From the NCBI GenBank assembly GCA_036403095.1, contig DASWRQ010000216.1, positions 1 through 64,000 of the forward strand: DNA of 64,000 nt, read 5' to 3'. The translations under genes were made by a program, and so were the position numbers. The DNA comes from Kutzneria sp036403095. Its GTDB lineage: Bacteria; Actinomycetota; Actinomycetes; Mycobacteriales; Pseudonocardiaceae. The notes under the pieces are model-generated. The model was not told where the DNA came from and ran no database searches. It saw nothing but the letters and a program-made list of their open reading frames with translations. This document shows positions 49,261-57,246 of this stretch, piece by piece (position 1 is the stretch's first letter; the number at the start of each line of letters is the position of its first letter).

Positions 49261-50235
49261 TCAGGCGGAGTCGCGGACGACCAGAGACGTCGGCACGACG
49301 TGGGGCTCGGCCGGTAGGGGAGTGCCGTTGAGGAGGTTGTCCAGGAGCAGGGTCGCCGCCGCCTCGCCCATCTCACGGGAGGGCTGGCGGACGGTGGTCA
49401 GGGCCGGCACGGAATGCGTCGCCAGGGAGATGTCGTCGAAGCCGATCACGGCGGCGTCGGCCGGCACCGAACGGCCGGCCTCGCGCAGGCCGTCCAGGGC
49501 GCCGACGGCCATCATGTCGTTCTGGGCGAAGACGCCGTCGAACTCCACGCCGGAGCCGAGCACCTCGCGGATGGCGGCCAAGCCGCCCTCGGGGGTGAAG
49601 TCGCCCTCGACGAGCGCCACTTCGGCCACGACGTCACGAAAGCCCTGCACCCGCTCGGCGGTGCAGCCGAACCCGGCCGGGCCGGTGATCATCACGATTC
49701 GGCGGCGGCCGCTGGACACCAGGTGCCGGGCGGCGGAGGCGGCGCCGGCGCGGTTGCTGGTGGAGACGGAGGGAAAGCCGGGGTGGTGCCCACGGTCGTC
49801 GATCATCACGACGGGCAGCCCGGATTCGTGCAGGGTCTGGATGTAGCTGAGGGTGTCCGGCGGCTCGACGAGCAGCAGCCCGTCGAACGCCTTGGCCGAC
49901 ACGTGCCGGGCGAACTGGGTCATGGAGTCGGCGCCGCGGTTGACGGTGTTCAGCAGCAGCCCGTAGCCCTTGGCCTCCAGCACGTCGGCGACGCCCTGGA
50001 GCACGTCGCCCATCCACGGCCAGGTGAGCCCGGGCACCAGCATGCCGACGGTGTTGGTGCGCCCCTTGGCCAGTCCGACCGCGCCGGCGCTGGGAATGTA
50101 ACCGGTGGCGGCGATCACCTCGCGGACCCGGATCGCGGTCGCCGCGTCCACATCCGACTTGTTGTTCAGCACCCGCGACACGGTCGTCTTGCTCACCCGT
50201 GCCCGCCGGGCGACCTCGGCGATCGTGACCCGCAT
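49261..50235 (-). CDS. LacI/GalR family repressor
   Basis: A 324-aa LacI repressor: HTH and hinge VTIAEVARRARVSKTTVSRVLNNKSDVDAATAIRVREVIAATGYIPSAGAVGLAKGRTNTVGMLVP, then a periplasmic-binding-protein-like sensor domain (VVMIDDRGHH, GVFAQNDMMAVGALDGL, VIGFDDISLA). It binds a sugar inducer. It lies between the GH3 gene (convergent) and xylA (divergent, 98 bp). Predicted targets are the GH3 palindromes; xylA control is possible but its promoter lacks a LacI-style palindrome. Confidence 0.93.
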   Translation of the reverse strand: MRVTIAEVARRARVSKTTVSRVLNNKSDVDAATAIRVREVIAATGYIPSAGAVGLAKGRTNTVGMLVPGLTWPWMGDVLQGVADVLEAKGYGLLLNTVNRGADSMTQFARHVSAKAFDGLLLVEPPDTLSYIQTLHESGLPVVMIDDRGHHPGFPSVSTSNRAGAASAARHLVSSGRRRIVMITGPAGFGCTAERVQGFRDVVAEVALVEGDFTPEGGLAAIREVLGSGVEFDGVFAQNDMMAVGALDGLREAGRSVPADAAVIGFDDISLATHSVPALTTVRQPSREMGEAAATLLLDNLLNGTPLPAEPHVVPTSLVVRDSA

Positions 50236-50278
50236 GAGCTCACGTTACCCGGCGGCGCGCGTGGGCGACACGCGGCGG

Positions 50279-50325
50279 TTGACAGCGGCCCACAGGCACT
50301 TAGTATGGGCACTGAACTAACTAAG
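50279..50325 (+). promoter_or_regulatory. xylA promoter with CTTAGT/ACTAAG operator
   Basis: TTGACA (50279-50284), a 16-bp spacer and TAGTAT (50301-50306) make a strong sigma-70-like promoter. CTTAGT (50299-50304) overlaps the -10 and pairs with ACTAAG (50320-50325). GCACTTAGT (50296-50304) is shared with the ThuA gene. AAGGAGG follows at 50323-50329. Confidence 0.65.
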
Positions 50326-50333
50326 GAGGCACC

Positions 50334-51488
50334 GTGCGGCCCACACGGGAAGACAGGTTCAGCTTCGGTCTGTGGACGGTCGGCTGGCCCGCCAACGACC
50401 CGTTCGGCGACCCCACCCGGCCGGCGCTCGACCCGGTGGAGTCGGTGCACCGGCTGGCCGAGCTCGGCGCGTGGGGCGTGTCCTTCCACGACGACGACCT
50501 GATCCCGTTCGGCGCCGACGACACGGTGCGCGAAGAGCGCGTCACCCGGTTCCGCAAGGCGTTGGACGAGACGGGCATCGTGGTGCCGATGGCCACCACG
50601 AACCTGTTCAAGCACCCCGTGTTCAAGGACGGCGGCTTCACCAGCAACGACCGCTCGGTGCGGCGTTTCGCACTGCGCAAGGTGTTGCGCAACGTCGATC
50701 TCGCGGTGGAGCTGGGCGCTTCCACGTACGTGCTGTGGGGTGGCCGCGAGGGGTCCGAGACCGACGCCGCCAAGGACGTCCGGGCGGCGCTTGACCGCTA
50801 CCGCGAGGCGATGAACGCGCTCACGCAGTACGTGATCGACCAGGGCTACAACCTGAAGTTCGCGCTGGAGCCGAAGCCGAACGAGCCGCGCGGCGACATC
50901 CTGCTGCCGACCATCGGCCATGCGCTGGGCTTCATCTCCACGCTGGAGCACGAAGAGTTGGTCGGCCTCAACCCCGAGGTCGGGCACGAGCAGATGGCCA
51001 ACCTCAACTTCGTGCACGGCATCTCGCAGGCGCTCTGGCAGGGCAAGCTGTTCCACATCGACTTGAACGGGCAGAAGGGGCCGCGGTTCGACCAGGACCT
51101 GATCTTCGGCCACGGTGACCTGCTGTCCGCCTTCTTCCTGGTGGACCTGTTGGAGCAGGCCGGCTACGACGGGCCTCGGCACTTCGACTACAAGCCGCTG
51201 CGCACGGAGGACGTCGACGGCGTCTGGGCCAGCGCGGCCGCCAACATGCGCACCTACCTGCTGCTCAAGGAACGGGCGGCCGCGTTCCGCGCGGACCCGG
51301 CGGTGCAGGAAGCCTTGGCGAAGGCCAAGGTCGCCGAGTTGGCCGAGCCCACGCTGGCCCCCGGCGAGACCGTGGCCGACCTTCGGGCCGCCGACGCCGA
51401 CTTCGACCCGGATGTCGCCGGCGCGCGTGGTTACGGCTTCGTCGAGCTGGAGCAGTTGGCCGTCGAGCACGCGTTGGGGGCACGCTGA
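50334..51488 (+). CDS. xylA: Xylose isomerase
   Basis: A 384-aa class I xylose isomerase of the actinobacterial type, converting D-xylose to D-xylulose with two divalent metals. Signatures: VLWGGREGSE and FALEPKPNEPRGD (metal ligand Glu), catalytic His in the N-terminal SFHDDDLIPFG, and the C-terminal HIDLNGQKGPRFDQDL. GTG start with AAGGAGG upstream. xylB follows after one base, giving the complete D-xylose to xylulose-5-phosphate pathway. Confidence 0.97.
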   Translation: MRPTREDRFSFGLWTVGWPANDPFGDPTRPALDPVESVHRLAELGAWGVSFHDDDLIPFGADDTVREERVTRFRKALDETGIVVPMATTNLFKHPVFKDGGFTSNDRSVRRFALRKVLRNVDLAVELGASTYVLWGGREGSETDAAKDVRAALDRYREAMNALTQYVIDQGYNLKFALEPKPNEPRGDILLPTIGHALGFISTLEHEELVGLNPEVGHEQMANLNFVHGISQALWQGKLFHIDLNGQKGPRFDQDLIFGHGDLLSAFFLVDLLEQAGYDGPRHFDYKPLRTEDVDGVWASAAANMRTYLLLKERAAAFRADPAVQEALAKAKVAELAEPTLAPGETVADLRAADADFDPDVAGARGYGFVELEQLAVEHALGAR

Positions 51489-51489
51489 C

Positions 51490-52875
51490 ATGACGCTCGT
51501 CGCCGGGATCGACTCGTCCACCCAGTCCTGCAAGGTGGTCGTGCGGGACGCCGACACCGGGGCGCTGGTCCGGGAGGGCCGCGCCGCGCATCCGGACGGC
51601 ACGGAGGTCGATCCGGCGGCGTGGCAGCGGGCGCTGGACGAGGCGGTCACGGCCGCCGGCGGGCTCGACGACGTCGCCGCGCTGGCCGTCGGCGCCCAAC
51701 AGCACGGCATGGTGTGCCTGGACGAGTCCGGCGATGTCGTCCGGCCGGCCCTGCTGTGGAACGACACCAGGTCGGCAGCCGCCGCGGCCGACCTGGTGTC
51801 GGAGCTCGGCGGGCCGCAGGCGTGGGTGGACGCGGTCGGCAGCGTGCCGGTGGCGTCGTTCACGATCACCAAGCTGCGCTGGCTGGCCGAGCACGAGCCG
51901 GCCAACGCGGCCCACACGGCCGCGGTGTGCCTCCCGCACGACTGGTTGACGCAGCGGCTGACCGGTGGCGATCGGCACACGGATCGCAGCGACGCCAGCG
52001 GAACCGGCTACTGGTCGCCGTCTTCCGGTTCGTACCGCGAGGATCTGCTGACTCGCGCGTTCGGCCGCACGCTCGAGCTGCCGCGCGTGCTCGAGCCCGC
52101 GGCCGCCGCCGGCCACACGGCCGCTGGTGCCCTGGTGGCCGCCGGCGCCGGCGACAACGCGGCGGCAGCCCTTGGCGTGCAGGCGGAACCGGGCGATGTC
52201 GTGGTGTCCATCGGCACCTCCGGCACGGCCTTCGCGTCCAGCGTCAAACCGGCCGGCAGCCTGGTCGTGAACGGATTCGCCGACGCCCAAGGCCGATTCC
52301 TGCCCCTGGTGTGCACGTTGAACGCCGCCCGGGTGCTCGACGCCACGGCGCGGATGCTGGGCGTCGGTGTCGACGAGCTGTCGTCGCTGGCCCTGTCCGC
52401 CCCGGCCGGGGCGGATGGTCTCGTGCTGGTGCCGTACCTGGAAGGCGAGCGCACGCCTAACCGGCCCGATGCCTCCGGCACGCTGCACGGGCTTCGACTG
52501 GACACGGCCACGCCCGCGCATCTGGCGCGGGCGGCCGTCGAGGGGTTGCTGTGCAGCCTCGCCGACGCCGTGGATGCCCTGGTGGAACTCGGAATTCCGG
52601 CGACCCGCGTGGTGATCGTCGGCGGCGGCGCCAGATCCGAGGCGGTCCGTCGGATCGCGCCCACGGTTTTCGGTTGCCCGGTAGTGGTTCCCGAGCCGAG
52701 CGAATTCGTCGCCGACGGCGCCGCCAGACAGGCCGCATGGGCGTTGGGCGGGGCGATCGACCCTCCACAGTGGAGCGCGCTCACTTCAGTCCGCTACGAG
52801 GCGGATCCGGTGCCGTCCGTGCGTGAGCGGTACACGCGCGCCCGCGAGCTGGTGCTCGACCGTCCACAGTGCTGA
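51490..52875 (+). CDS. xylB: Xylulokinase
   Basis: A 461-aa FGGY-family kinase phosphorylating D-xylulose. Recognised parts: AGIDSSTQSCKVVV (phosphate-1 loop), QQHGMVCLDESG, LWNDTRSA, PHDWLTQRLTG, AGAGDNAAAALG with the catalytic Asp, VVSIGTSGTAF and VVIVGGGARSEAVRRI. Length fits actinobacterial XylB. The ATG is one base after the xylA stop. A small GCTCGCC/GGCGAGG-type hairpin at 52914-52932 may end the operon. Confidence 0.95.
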   Translation: MTLVAGIDSSTQSCKVVVRDADTGALVREGRAAHPDGTEVDPAAWQRALDEAVTAAGGLDDVAALAVGAQQHGMVCLDESGDVVRPALLWNDTRSAAAAADLVSELGGPQAWVDAVGSVPVASFTITKLRWLAEHEPANAAHTAAVCLPHDWLTQRLTGGDRHTDRSDASGTGYWSPSSGSYREDLLTRAFGRTLELPRVLEPAAAAGHTAAGALVAAGAGDNAAAALGVQAEPGDVVVSIGTSGTAFASSVKPAGSLVVNGFADAQGRFLPLVCTLNAARVLDATARMLGVGVDELSSLALSAPAGADGLVLVPYLEGERTPNRPDASGTLHGLRLDTATPAHLARAAVEGLLCSLADAVDALVELGIPATRVVIVGGGARSEAVRRIAPTVFGCPVVVPEPSEFVADGAARQAAWALGGAIDPPQWSALTSVRYEADPVPSVRERYTRARELVLDRPQC

Positions 52876-52954
52876 ATCCCCGACTTGTTGCGTCGCAGCC
52901 ACTTTCGTCCTAGGCTCGCCGCACTGGCGAGGTCCTTGCCGCCACAAGGGTCTT

Positions 52955-52972
52955 CTTGTCAACGATGACAAG
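52955..52972 (+). promoter_or_regulatory. Hairpin overlapping the ribosome binding site of the GH71/99-like gene
   Basis: CTTGTCA-ACGA-TGACAAG is a 7-bp perfect hairpin whose right arm runs into the Shine-Dalgarno AAGGAG (52970-52975). A second pair CCTTG (52934-52938)/CAAGG (52945-52949) lies upstream and could pair alternatively. It could be an operator or a translational control element. Confidence 0.5.
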
Positions 52973-52983
52973 GAGTATTCGAC

Positions 52984-54219
52984 ATGGGATTGTCTCGAAG
53001 GGCCTTTCTTGCCTCGGCGGTGGCCGCCGCGGCGAGCACCGGCTACTTACCCTCCGCGTCCGCGAGTCCGCTGGCCAGTCCGGTCGGCGACGTCGTGGGC
53101 AAGATAACCGTTGGCTACCAGGGCTGGTACGCCTGCATCGGCGACGGCGCCCCGATCAACACCTGGTGGCACTGGAGCCAGAACGGCGGCCAGCCGCCGT
53201 CGCCGACGAACAACAACAACATCAAGGCCTGGCCGGACATGCGGGAGTTCACCAAGGGCTACCGGACCGCCTACAACAACCTCAACAACGGCAACCCGGC
53301 CACCCTGTTCTCCTCGTACGACCAGCAGACCGTGGACACGCACTTCGCGTGGATGAGCTCCTACGGCTGCGACACCGCCGCCCTGCAACGCTTCAACCCC
53401 AACGGCAGCGAGGGGCCGACCCGCGACGCCATCACGGCCAAGGTGCGGTCGGCGGCCGAGAGCCACGGCGTGAAGTTCTACATCATGTACGACGCCAGCG
53501 GCTGGACGAACATGCAGTCGGAGATGAAGGCCGACTGGACCAACAAGATGCGGGCCTACACCTCGTCTTCCGCGTACGCCAAGCAGAACGGCAAACCGGT
53601 CGTCGGCATCTGGGGTTTCGGCTTCAACGACGGCAACCATCCGTGGGACGCCGGCGCCTGCCTGGACGTGATCAACTGGTTCAAGGGCCAGGGCTGTTAC
53701 GTGATGGGCGGCGTGCCAAGGGAATGGCGCGTCGGCGGGGCCGGCACCCGGACCGGGTTCATCGACACCTACCACGCGTTCAACATGATCTCGCCGTGGA
53801 TGGTCGGGGCGATCAGCGACGCCGCCGGCTCGGACAACATCTACAACACCATCAACGTCGGCGACCAGGCCGACTGCAACAGCCACGGCATCGACTACCA
53901 GCCCTGCGTGCTGCCCGGCGACGTGTCGGCCCGGCAGCGCCGGCACGGCGACTTCATGTGGCGGCAGTTCTACAACATGGTTCGGGTTGGGGCGCAAGGC
54001 ATCTACATCTCGATGTTCGACGAGTTCACCGAGGGCAACCAGATCGCCAAGACCGCCCCGGACTCGTCCTGGGTGCCCGCCGGCTCCGGCCTGCTGGGGT
54101 TGGACGAGGACGGCACGTGGTGCTCCTCGGACTACTACCTGCGCCTCACCGCGGACGGCGGTCGCATGCTCAAGAAGCAGATCGCGTTGACCGCCACCCG
54201 GCCGACCAGCCCGAGTTGA
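52984..54219 (+). CDS. Tat-exported GH71/99-like glycosidase
   Basis: A 411-aa protein with a twin-arginine signal (SRRAFLASAVAAAAS, cleavage near ASA). The mature part has VGYQGWYACIGDG, NTWWHWSQNG, LFSSYDQQTVDTHFAWM, YIMYDASGW, VGIWGFGFNDGNHPWD and ISMFDEFTEGNQI, features of GH71/99-like enzymes annotated as possible xylosidase/arabinosidase. It is related in style but not closely to the 22-kb GH99-like protein. Acids in MFDEFTEG are candidate catalytic residues. Tandem 14-bp repeats cross its stop. Confidence 0.8.
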   Translation: MGLSRRAFLASAVAAAASTGYLPSASASPLASPVGDVVGKITVGYQGWYACIGDGAPINTWWHWSQNGGQPPSPTNNNNIKAWPDMREFTKGYRTAYNNLNNGNPATLFSSYDQQTVDTHFAWMSSYGCDTAALQRFNPNGSEGPTRDAITAKVRSAAESHGVKFYIMYDASGWTNMQSEMKADWTNKMRAYTSSSAYAKQNGKPVVGIWGFGFNDGNHPWDAGACLDVINWFKGQGCYVMGGVPREWRVGGAGTRTGFIDTYHAFNMISPWMVGAISDAAGSDNIYNTINVGDQADCNSHGIDYQPCVLPGDVSARQRRHGDFMWRQFYNMVRVGAQGIYISMFDEFTEGNQIAKTAPDSSWVPAGSGLLGLDEDGTWCSSDYYLRLTADGGRMLKKQIALTATRPTSPS

Positions 54220-54259
54220 CCAGCCCGAGTTGACCAGCCCGGGTTGACCTGCCCGAAAC
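54204..54259 (+). repeat. Four 14-bp tandem repeats across the GH71/99 stop codon
   Basis: GACCAGCCCGAGTT at 54204-54217 and 54218-54231, GACCAGCCCGGGTT at 54232-54245 and a degenerate unit to 54259. The stop TGA (54217-54219) lies in the first junction. Confidence 0.9.
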
Positions 54260-54334
54260 TGTATTTCGGTGGGTCTGAGAGCGTGACTCGCGCGGGTGGG
54301 GCGGAGGCGGCCTGCGGCCTCCGCCCCATCGGCG

Positions 54335-55678
54335 TCACACGCCGAGGGCCCGGCAGATGCGGTCGACGTCGGCGGAGGTGGTGCGCCAGTTGCTGAAGGC
54401 GGCGCGGATGGCCGGCACTCCTTTGTAGACGGTGGACGTCAGGAACGCCTCTCCGCTGCGCGACAACGCGTCCAGCACCTGAGGAACGTCCCGATCGACG
54501 GGCGCGAAGCAGACGACGTTCAACCGCACCGGGGCCAGCAGTCGCCAGGAGGCGCTGGCGGCGAGCCGTGCGCCCATCTCCTGGGCGCAGGCGATGTTGC
54601 GCTCGACGATCTCGCGATAGCCCTCGCGGCCGTACGCGAAAAGCGCGAACCAGGCCGGCAGCGCGCGCAACCGACGTGAGGTCTCCGGGGTGAGGTGCAT
54701 GGGGTCGGGGACCTCGCCGGGCGCGCCGAGGTAGGGCGACTGGTTCTCGAAGACCCGCACCTGGAGGTCCTGCCGCCGGGTGAACTGCACCGCGGAGTCG
54801 TACGGCACATTCAGCCATTTGTGCAGGTCCACGCAGATGGAATCGGCCTGCGACCAGCCGTCCAACAGGCCCGCGTATGCCGGCGACACGGCCGCGAAGC
54901 CGCCGAACGCGGCGTCGACGTGCAGCCAGAAGTCGTACCGGGACTTCAGGTCCGCGATGGCCCGGATGTCGTCGAAGTCGACGGTGTTGACGGTGCCGGC
55001 GTTGGCCACCACGATCGCCGGCCCCTCGGCCAGTTCCCGTTCCAGCGCCGCCACATCGACGGCCTCGCGATCCGGCAGCGTGGGCACGGAGATCAGCCGC
55101 TTGCGGCCGATGCCCAGCACCGACAACGACTTCCCGATGCTGGAATGCGCCGTGCCGGACAGCACCCGCACCGGCTCGGCCAGCCCCTCGTCCGTCACCG
55201 AGACGCCGCGCAGCGTGCCCAGCCACTCCCGGCCGACGGCCAGCCCGACCAGGTTCGACATCGTCGCGCCGGTGACGAACGCGCCCGGCATGTCCAGGCC
55301 GAACAGCGAGCCCAGCCACGCCACCGCCTCGCGTTCCAGGGCCACCGCCGACGAGCCGACCGCGCCGTGCGCGTTCTGGTCGAGGGTCGAGGTCAGCCAG
55401 TCCCCGGCCAGCGCCGCCGGCGTCGCGCCCCCGGTGACGAAGCCCAGGTAGCGGGCCCCCGCGCTGGCCGAGAACCCTGGCTCCCAGCGCCGGGCGAAGG
55501 CGTCCATCGCCGACCGCAGGCCCGCGCCCGACTCGGGCAGGTCCACCCCGTCCGAAGCCGGGGCCACCACCGCGGCCGGGCGGTCGTCGAGGCCGGCGAG
55601 GACGCGGGTGGCGTAGCCGCGGGTCTCGGTCAGCAGCTCCGGCAGGTCGGCGAGATCCTCGGCCAGTTTCGCGAACAT
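54335..55678 (-). CDS. PLP-dependent group II decarboxylase (aromatic-amino-acid/glutamate type)
   Basis: A 447-aa fold-type I PLP enzyme. The Schiff-base lysine is K287 in ICVDLHKWLNVPYDSA, the PLP-binding Asp lies in LHVDAAFGGFA, and GAFVTGATMSNLVGLAVGR binds the cofactor phosphate. The group includes DOPA/tryptophan decarboxylases; the substrate amino acid is uncertain. ATG 55678 is chosen since the frame upstream has no homology. It is divergent from a secreted-protein gene with just 25 bp between starts. Confidence 0.88.
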   Translation of the reverse strand: MFAKLAEDLADLPELLTETRGYATRVLAGLDDRPAAVVAPASDGVDLPESGAGLRSAMDAFARRWEPGFSASAGARYLGFVTGGATPAALAGDWLTSTLDQNAHGAVGSSAVALEREAVAWLGSLFGLDMPGAFVTGATMSNLVGLAVGREWLGTLRGVSVTDEGLAEPVRVLSGTAHSSIGKSLSVLGIGRKRLISVPTLPDREAVDVAALERELAEGPAIVVANAGTVNTVDFDDIRAIADLKSRYDFWLHVDAAFGGFAAVSPAYAGLLDGWSQADSICVDLHKWLNVPYDSAVQFTRRQDLQVRVFENQSPYLGAPGEVPDPMHLTPETSRRLRALPAWFALFAYGREGYREIVERNIACAQEMGARLAASASWRLLAPVRLNVVCFAPVDRDVPQVLDALSRSGEAFLTSTVYKGVPAIRAAFSNWRTTSADVDRICRALGV

Positions 55679-55703
55679 GGGGCCAAGACTAGGGTCACCG
55701 GTC

Positions 55704-56147
55704 ATGTGGGTGCGGACCGTTGTCGCGGCGACGGTGATCGCTGCCCTGGTGGCGGCCGGAGTGGTGATCGGCCGGGCCACCGCGCCCCCGCCGCCGCTGA
55801 CCCTGGCCCACGCCGACAACGACACCGACGACGGGCCGCCGGCCCCGGGCACGCGCGAGGCGACCGGCCGCAGCGGCGACGCGACTCTGCGGGTGGCGGT
55901 GTCGCCGGCCAACGGCTGGCTGGGCATCGAGGTCGAGGACGCGACCGTGCCGAGCGGCACGCGGTGCCGGCTGTTCGCGTACGACCGCGCGGGCAAGGGC
56001 TACGAGGCCGGCGGCTGGGTGCAGGGTGCCCAGCCGGTCTTCCCGATCTACGGCGCGGTGACGCTCGCCCCCTCGGATCTGGCCTTGGTGGCCATCGTCG
56101 ACGACAGCGGCGAGAAGGTGGTCAGCGCCGAGATCCCGCCGGCATGA
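55704..56147 (+). CDS. Membrane-anchored exported protein, family unknown
   Basis: A 147-aa protein with an N-terminal transmembrane or signal-anchor segment (VVAATVIAALVAAGVVIG), a Pro-rich linker and a beta-rich domain (ATLRVAVSPANGWLGIEVEDATVPSGTRCRLFAYDRAGKGYEAGGW) that looks like an extracellular sensor or anti-sigma-type periplasmic domain. No catalytic motif. Likely leaderless. Function unknown. Confidence 0.75.
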   Translation: MWVRTVVAATVIAALVAAGVVIGRATAPPPPLTLAHADNDTDDGPPAPGTREATGRSGDATLRVAVSPANGWLGIEVEDATVPSGTRCRLFAYDRAGKGYEAGGWVQGAQPVFPIYGAVTLAPSDLALVAIVDDSGEKVVSAEIPPA

Positions 56148-56163
56148 GATCTCAAGCCGGCTC

Positions 56164-56208
56164 AGGTCTTATGCCAGCGTAAGACCTCAGGCCGGTTTAG
56201 GTCTTACG
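56164..56208. repeat. Three alternating inverted AGGTCTTA units
   Basis: AGGTCTTA (56164-56171), CGTAAGACCT (56178-56187) and AGGTCTTACG (56199-56208). The middle unit can pair with either neighbour, a possible bidirectional terminator between the convergent genes. Confidence 0.65.
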
Positions 56209-56221
56209 CCCGCGCGTGAGC

Positions 56222-56626
56222 TCACGTGGGCGTCGGGGCGCCGGGCAGCGAGGTCGTCGTGGTGGTGTCGGTGACGTGGTGGGAAGTCGTCGTCGTGCCT
56301 GGGCTGCCGGTTGTGGTGCCGGTTGTAGTGGCTGTTGTGGTTGTCGTCCCGGTGGGCGTGGCGGTTGTGGTTGTCGTCGCGGCGGGCGGCGTCGGGGGCC
56401 GCGAGGCAGGCTGGGCGGGGCGGTTGGCGAGCAGCAGCACGGACAGGCTGGCCCCGGCGAGCACTACCACCACCCCGGCGATCCCGCCGCCCCAGCGCAG
56501 CAGCCGGATGCGGCGGCCGCGCCGGGCGATGGTGGTGGGGGTGAAGCCCAGCGGCGGCCCGGGCTGCTCACCGGCCCGGGCCAGCAGCGCCCGCACCTTG
56601 TCGTCGTCGGAGTCAGCGGGATCCAC
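56222..56626 (-). CDS. Membrane protein with Thr-rich tail, probable anti-sigma partner
   Basis: A 134-aa protein: acidic cytoplasmic N-terminus (DPADSDDDKVRALLARAG), one transmembrane helix (GIAGVVVVLAGASLSVLLLA, about 48-67) and an external tail of Thr-Pro repeats. It begins with GTG three bases after the sigma gene, so it is likely the regulator or anchor of that sigma factor; no zinc anti-sigma motif is visible. The low-complexity tail could be glycosylated. Confidence 0.72.
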   Translation of the reverse strand: MDPADSDDDKVRALLARAGEQPGPPLGFTPTTIARRGRRIRLLRWGGGIAGVVVVLAGASLSVLLLANRPAQPASRPPTPPAATTTTTATPTGTTTTTATTTGTTTGSPGTTTTSHHVTDTTTTTSLPGAPTPT

Positions 56627-56629
56627 GGC

Positions 56630-57133
56630 TCACCTCCCGTCCGGTGACAGCACGTCGAAATGGGGACCGAGCCGCCGCCGCAGCGCCGCGACGCCTCGGG
56701 CGGCCTGGCTCTTCACGGTGCCGGTGGAGCAGCCGAGGGCCTCGGCGGTCTCCTCGACCGACAGGTCGTTCCAGTAGCGGAGCACGAGCACGGCCCGCTG
56801 CCGTGCCGGCACGCTCGCCAGCGCCGCCCGCACCAGCAGTCGGTCCTCGGTGTCGCCGGCTCCGACGGGCACCTCGGGCGGCTCGTGGGTGAGGTGCTCA
56901 CGCTTGCGCCACAGCCGCCGGTTCTCGGCGAGGAACGTCCGCACCACCACCTTGCGCGCGTAGGCGTCGAGCCCGACGGCTCGCAGCCGGGGCCAGGCCA
57001 GATACACCTTGGTCATCGCCACCTGCGTGATGTCCTCGGCCCGGTGCCAGTCGCCGCACAGCAGGTACGCGGTCGCCCGCAGGGCATGCGCCCGCGCCGC
57101 GAAGTACGCGCTGAAGTCGTCGTCCGTGGCCAC
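56630..57133 (-). CDS. SigE-family ECF RNA polymerase sigma factor
   Basis: A 167-aa ECF sigma. Region 2 includes FSAYFAARAHALRATAYLLCGDWHRAEDITQVAMTKVYLAWPRL; region 4 includes VPARQRAVLVLRYWNDLSVEETAEALGCSTGTVKSQAARGVAAL. This is the pattern of the SigE family (SigE70/ECF41-adjacent naming varies). GTG 57133 is likely leaderless with CATACT as -10; an upstream GTG at 57151 is possible. The membrane protein downstream probably controls it. Confidence 0.9.
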   Translation of the reverse strand: MATDDDFSAYFAARAHALRATAYLLCGDWHRAEDITQVAMTKVYLAWPRLRAVGLDAYARKVVVRTFLAENRRLWRKREHLTHEPPEVPVGAGDTEDRLLVRAALASVPARQRAVLVLRYWNDLSVEETAEALGCSTGTVKSQAARGVAALRRRLGPHFDVLSPDGR

Positions 57134-57246
57134 CGGAGCCGAGTATGCCACCGAAAACCGCGTGCAACCCGCCGGCGTCCTGGAGGCATACCTAGCCATG
57201 AACGGGGCGCCGACCGGCGGCGTCCCGCCTGCCCTCCGGACGACAA

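Noticed and set aside
46437..49331. 964-codon frame within the second GH3 gene, same strand
   Set aside because: Arg-rich, no domain, out of frame with the obvious glycosidase.
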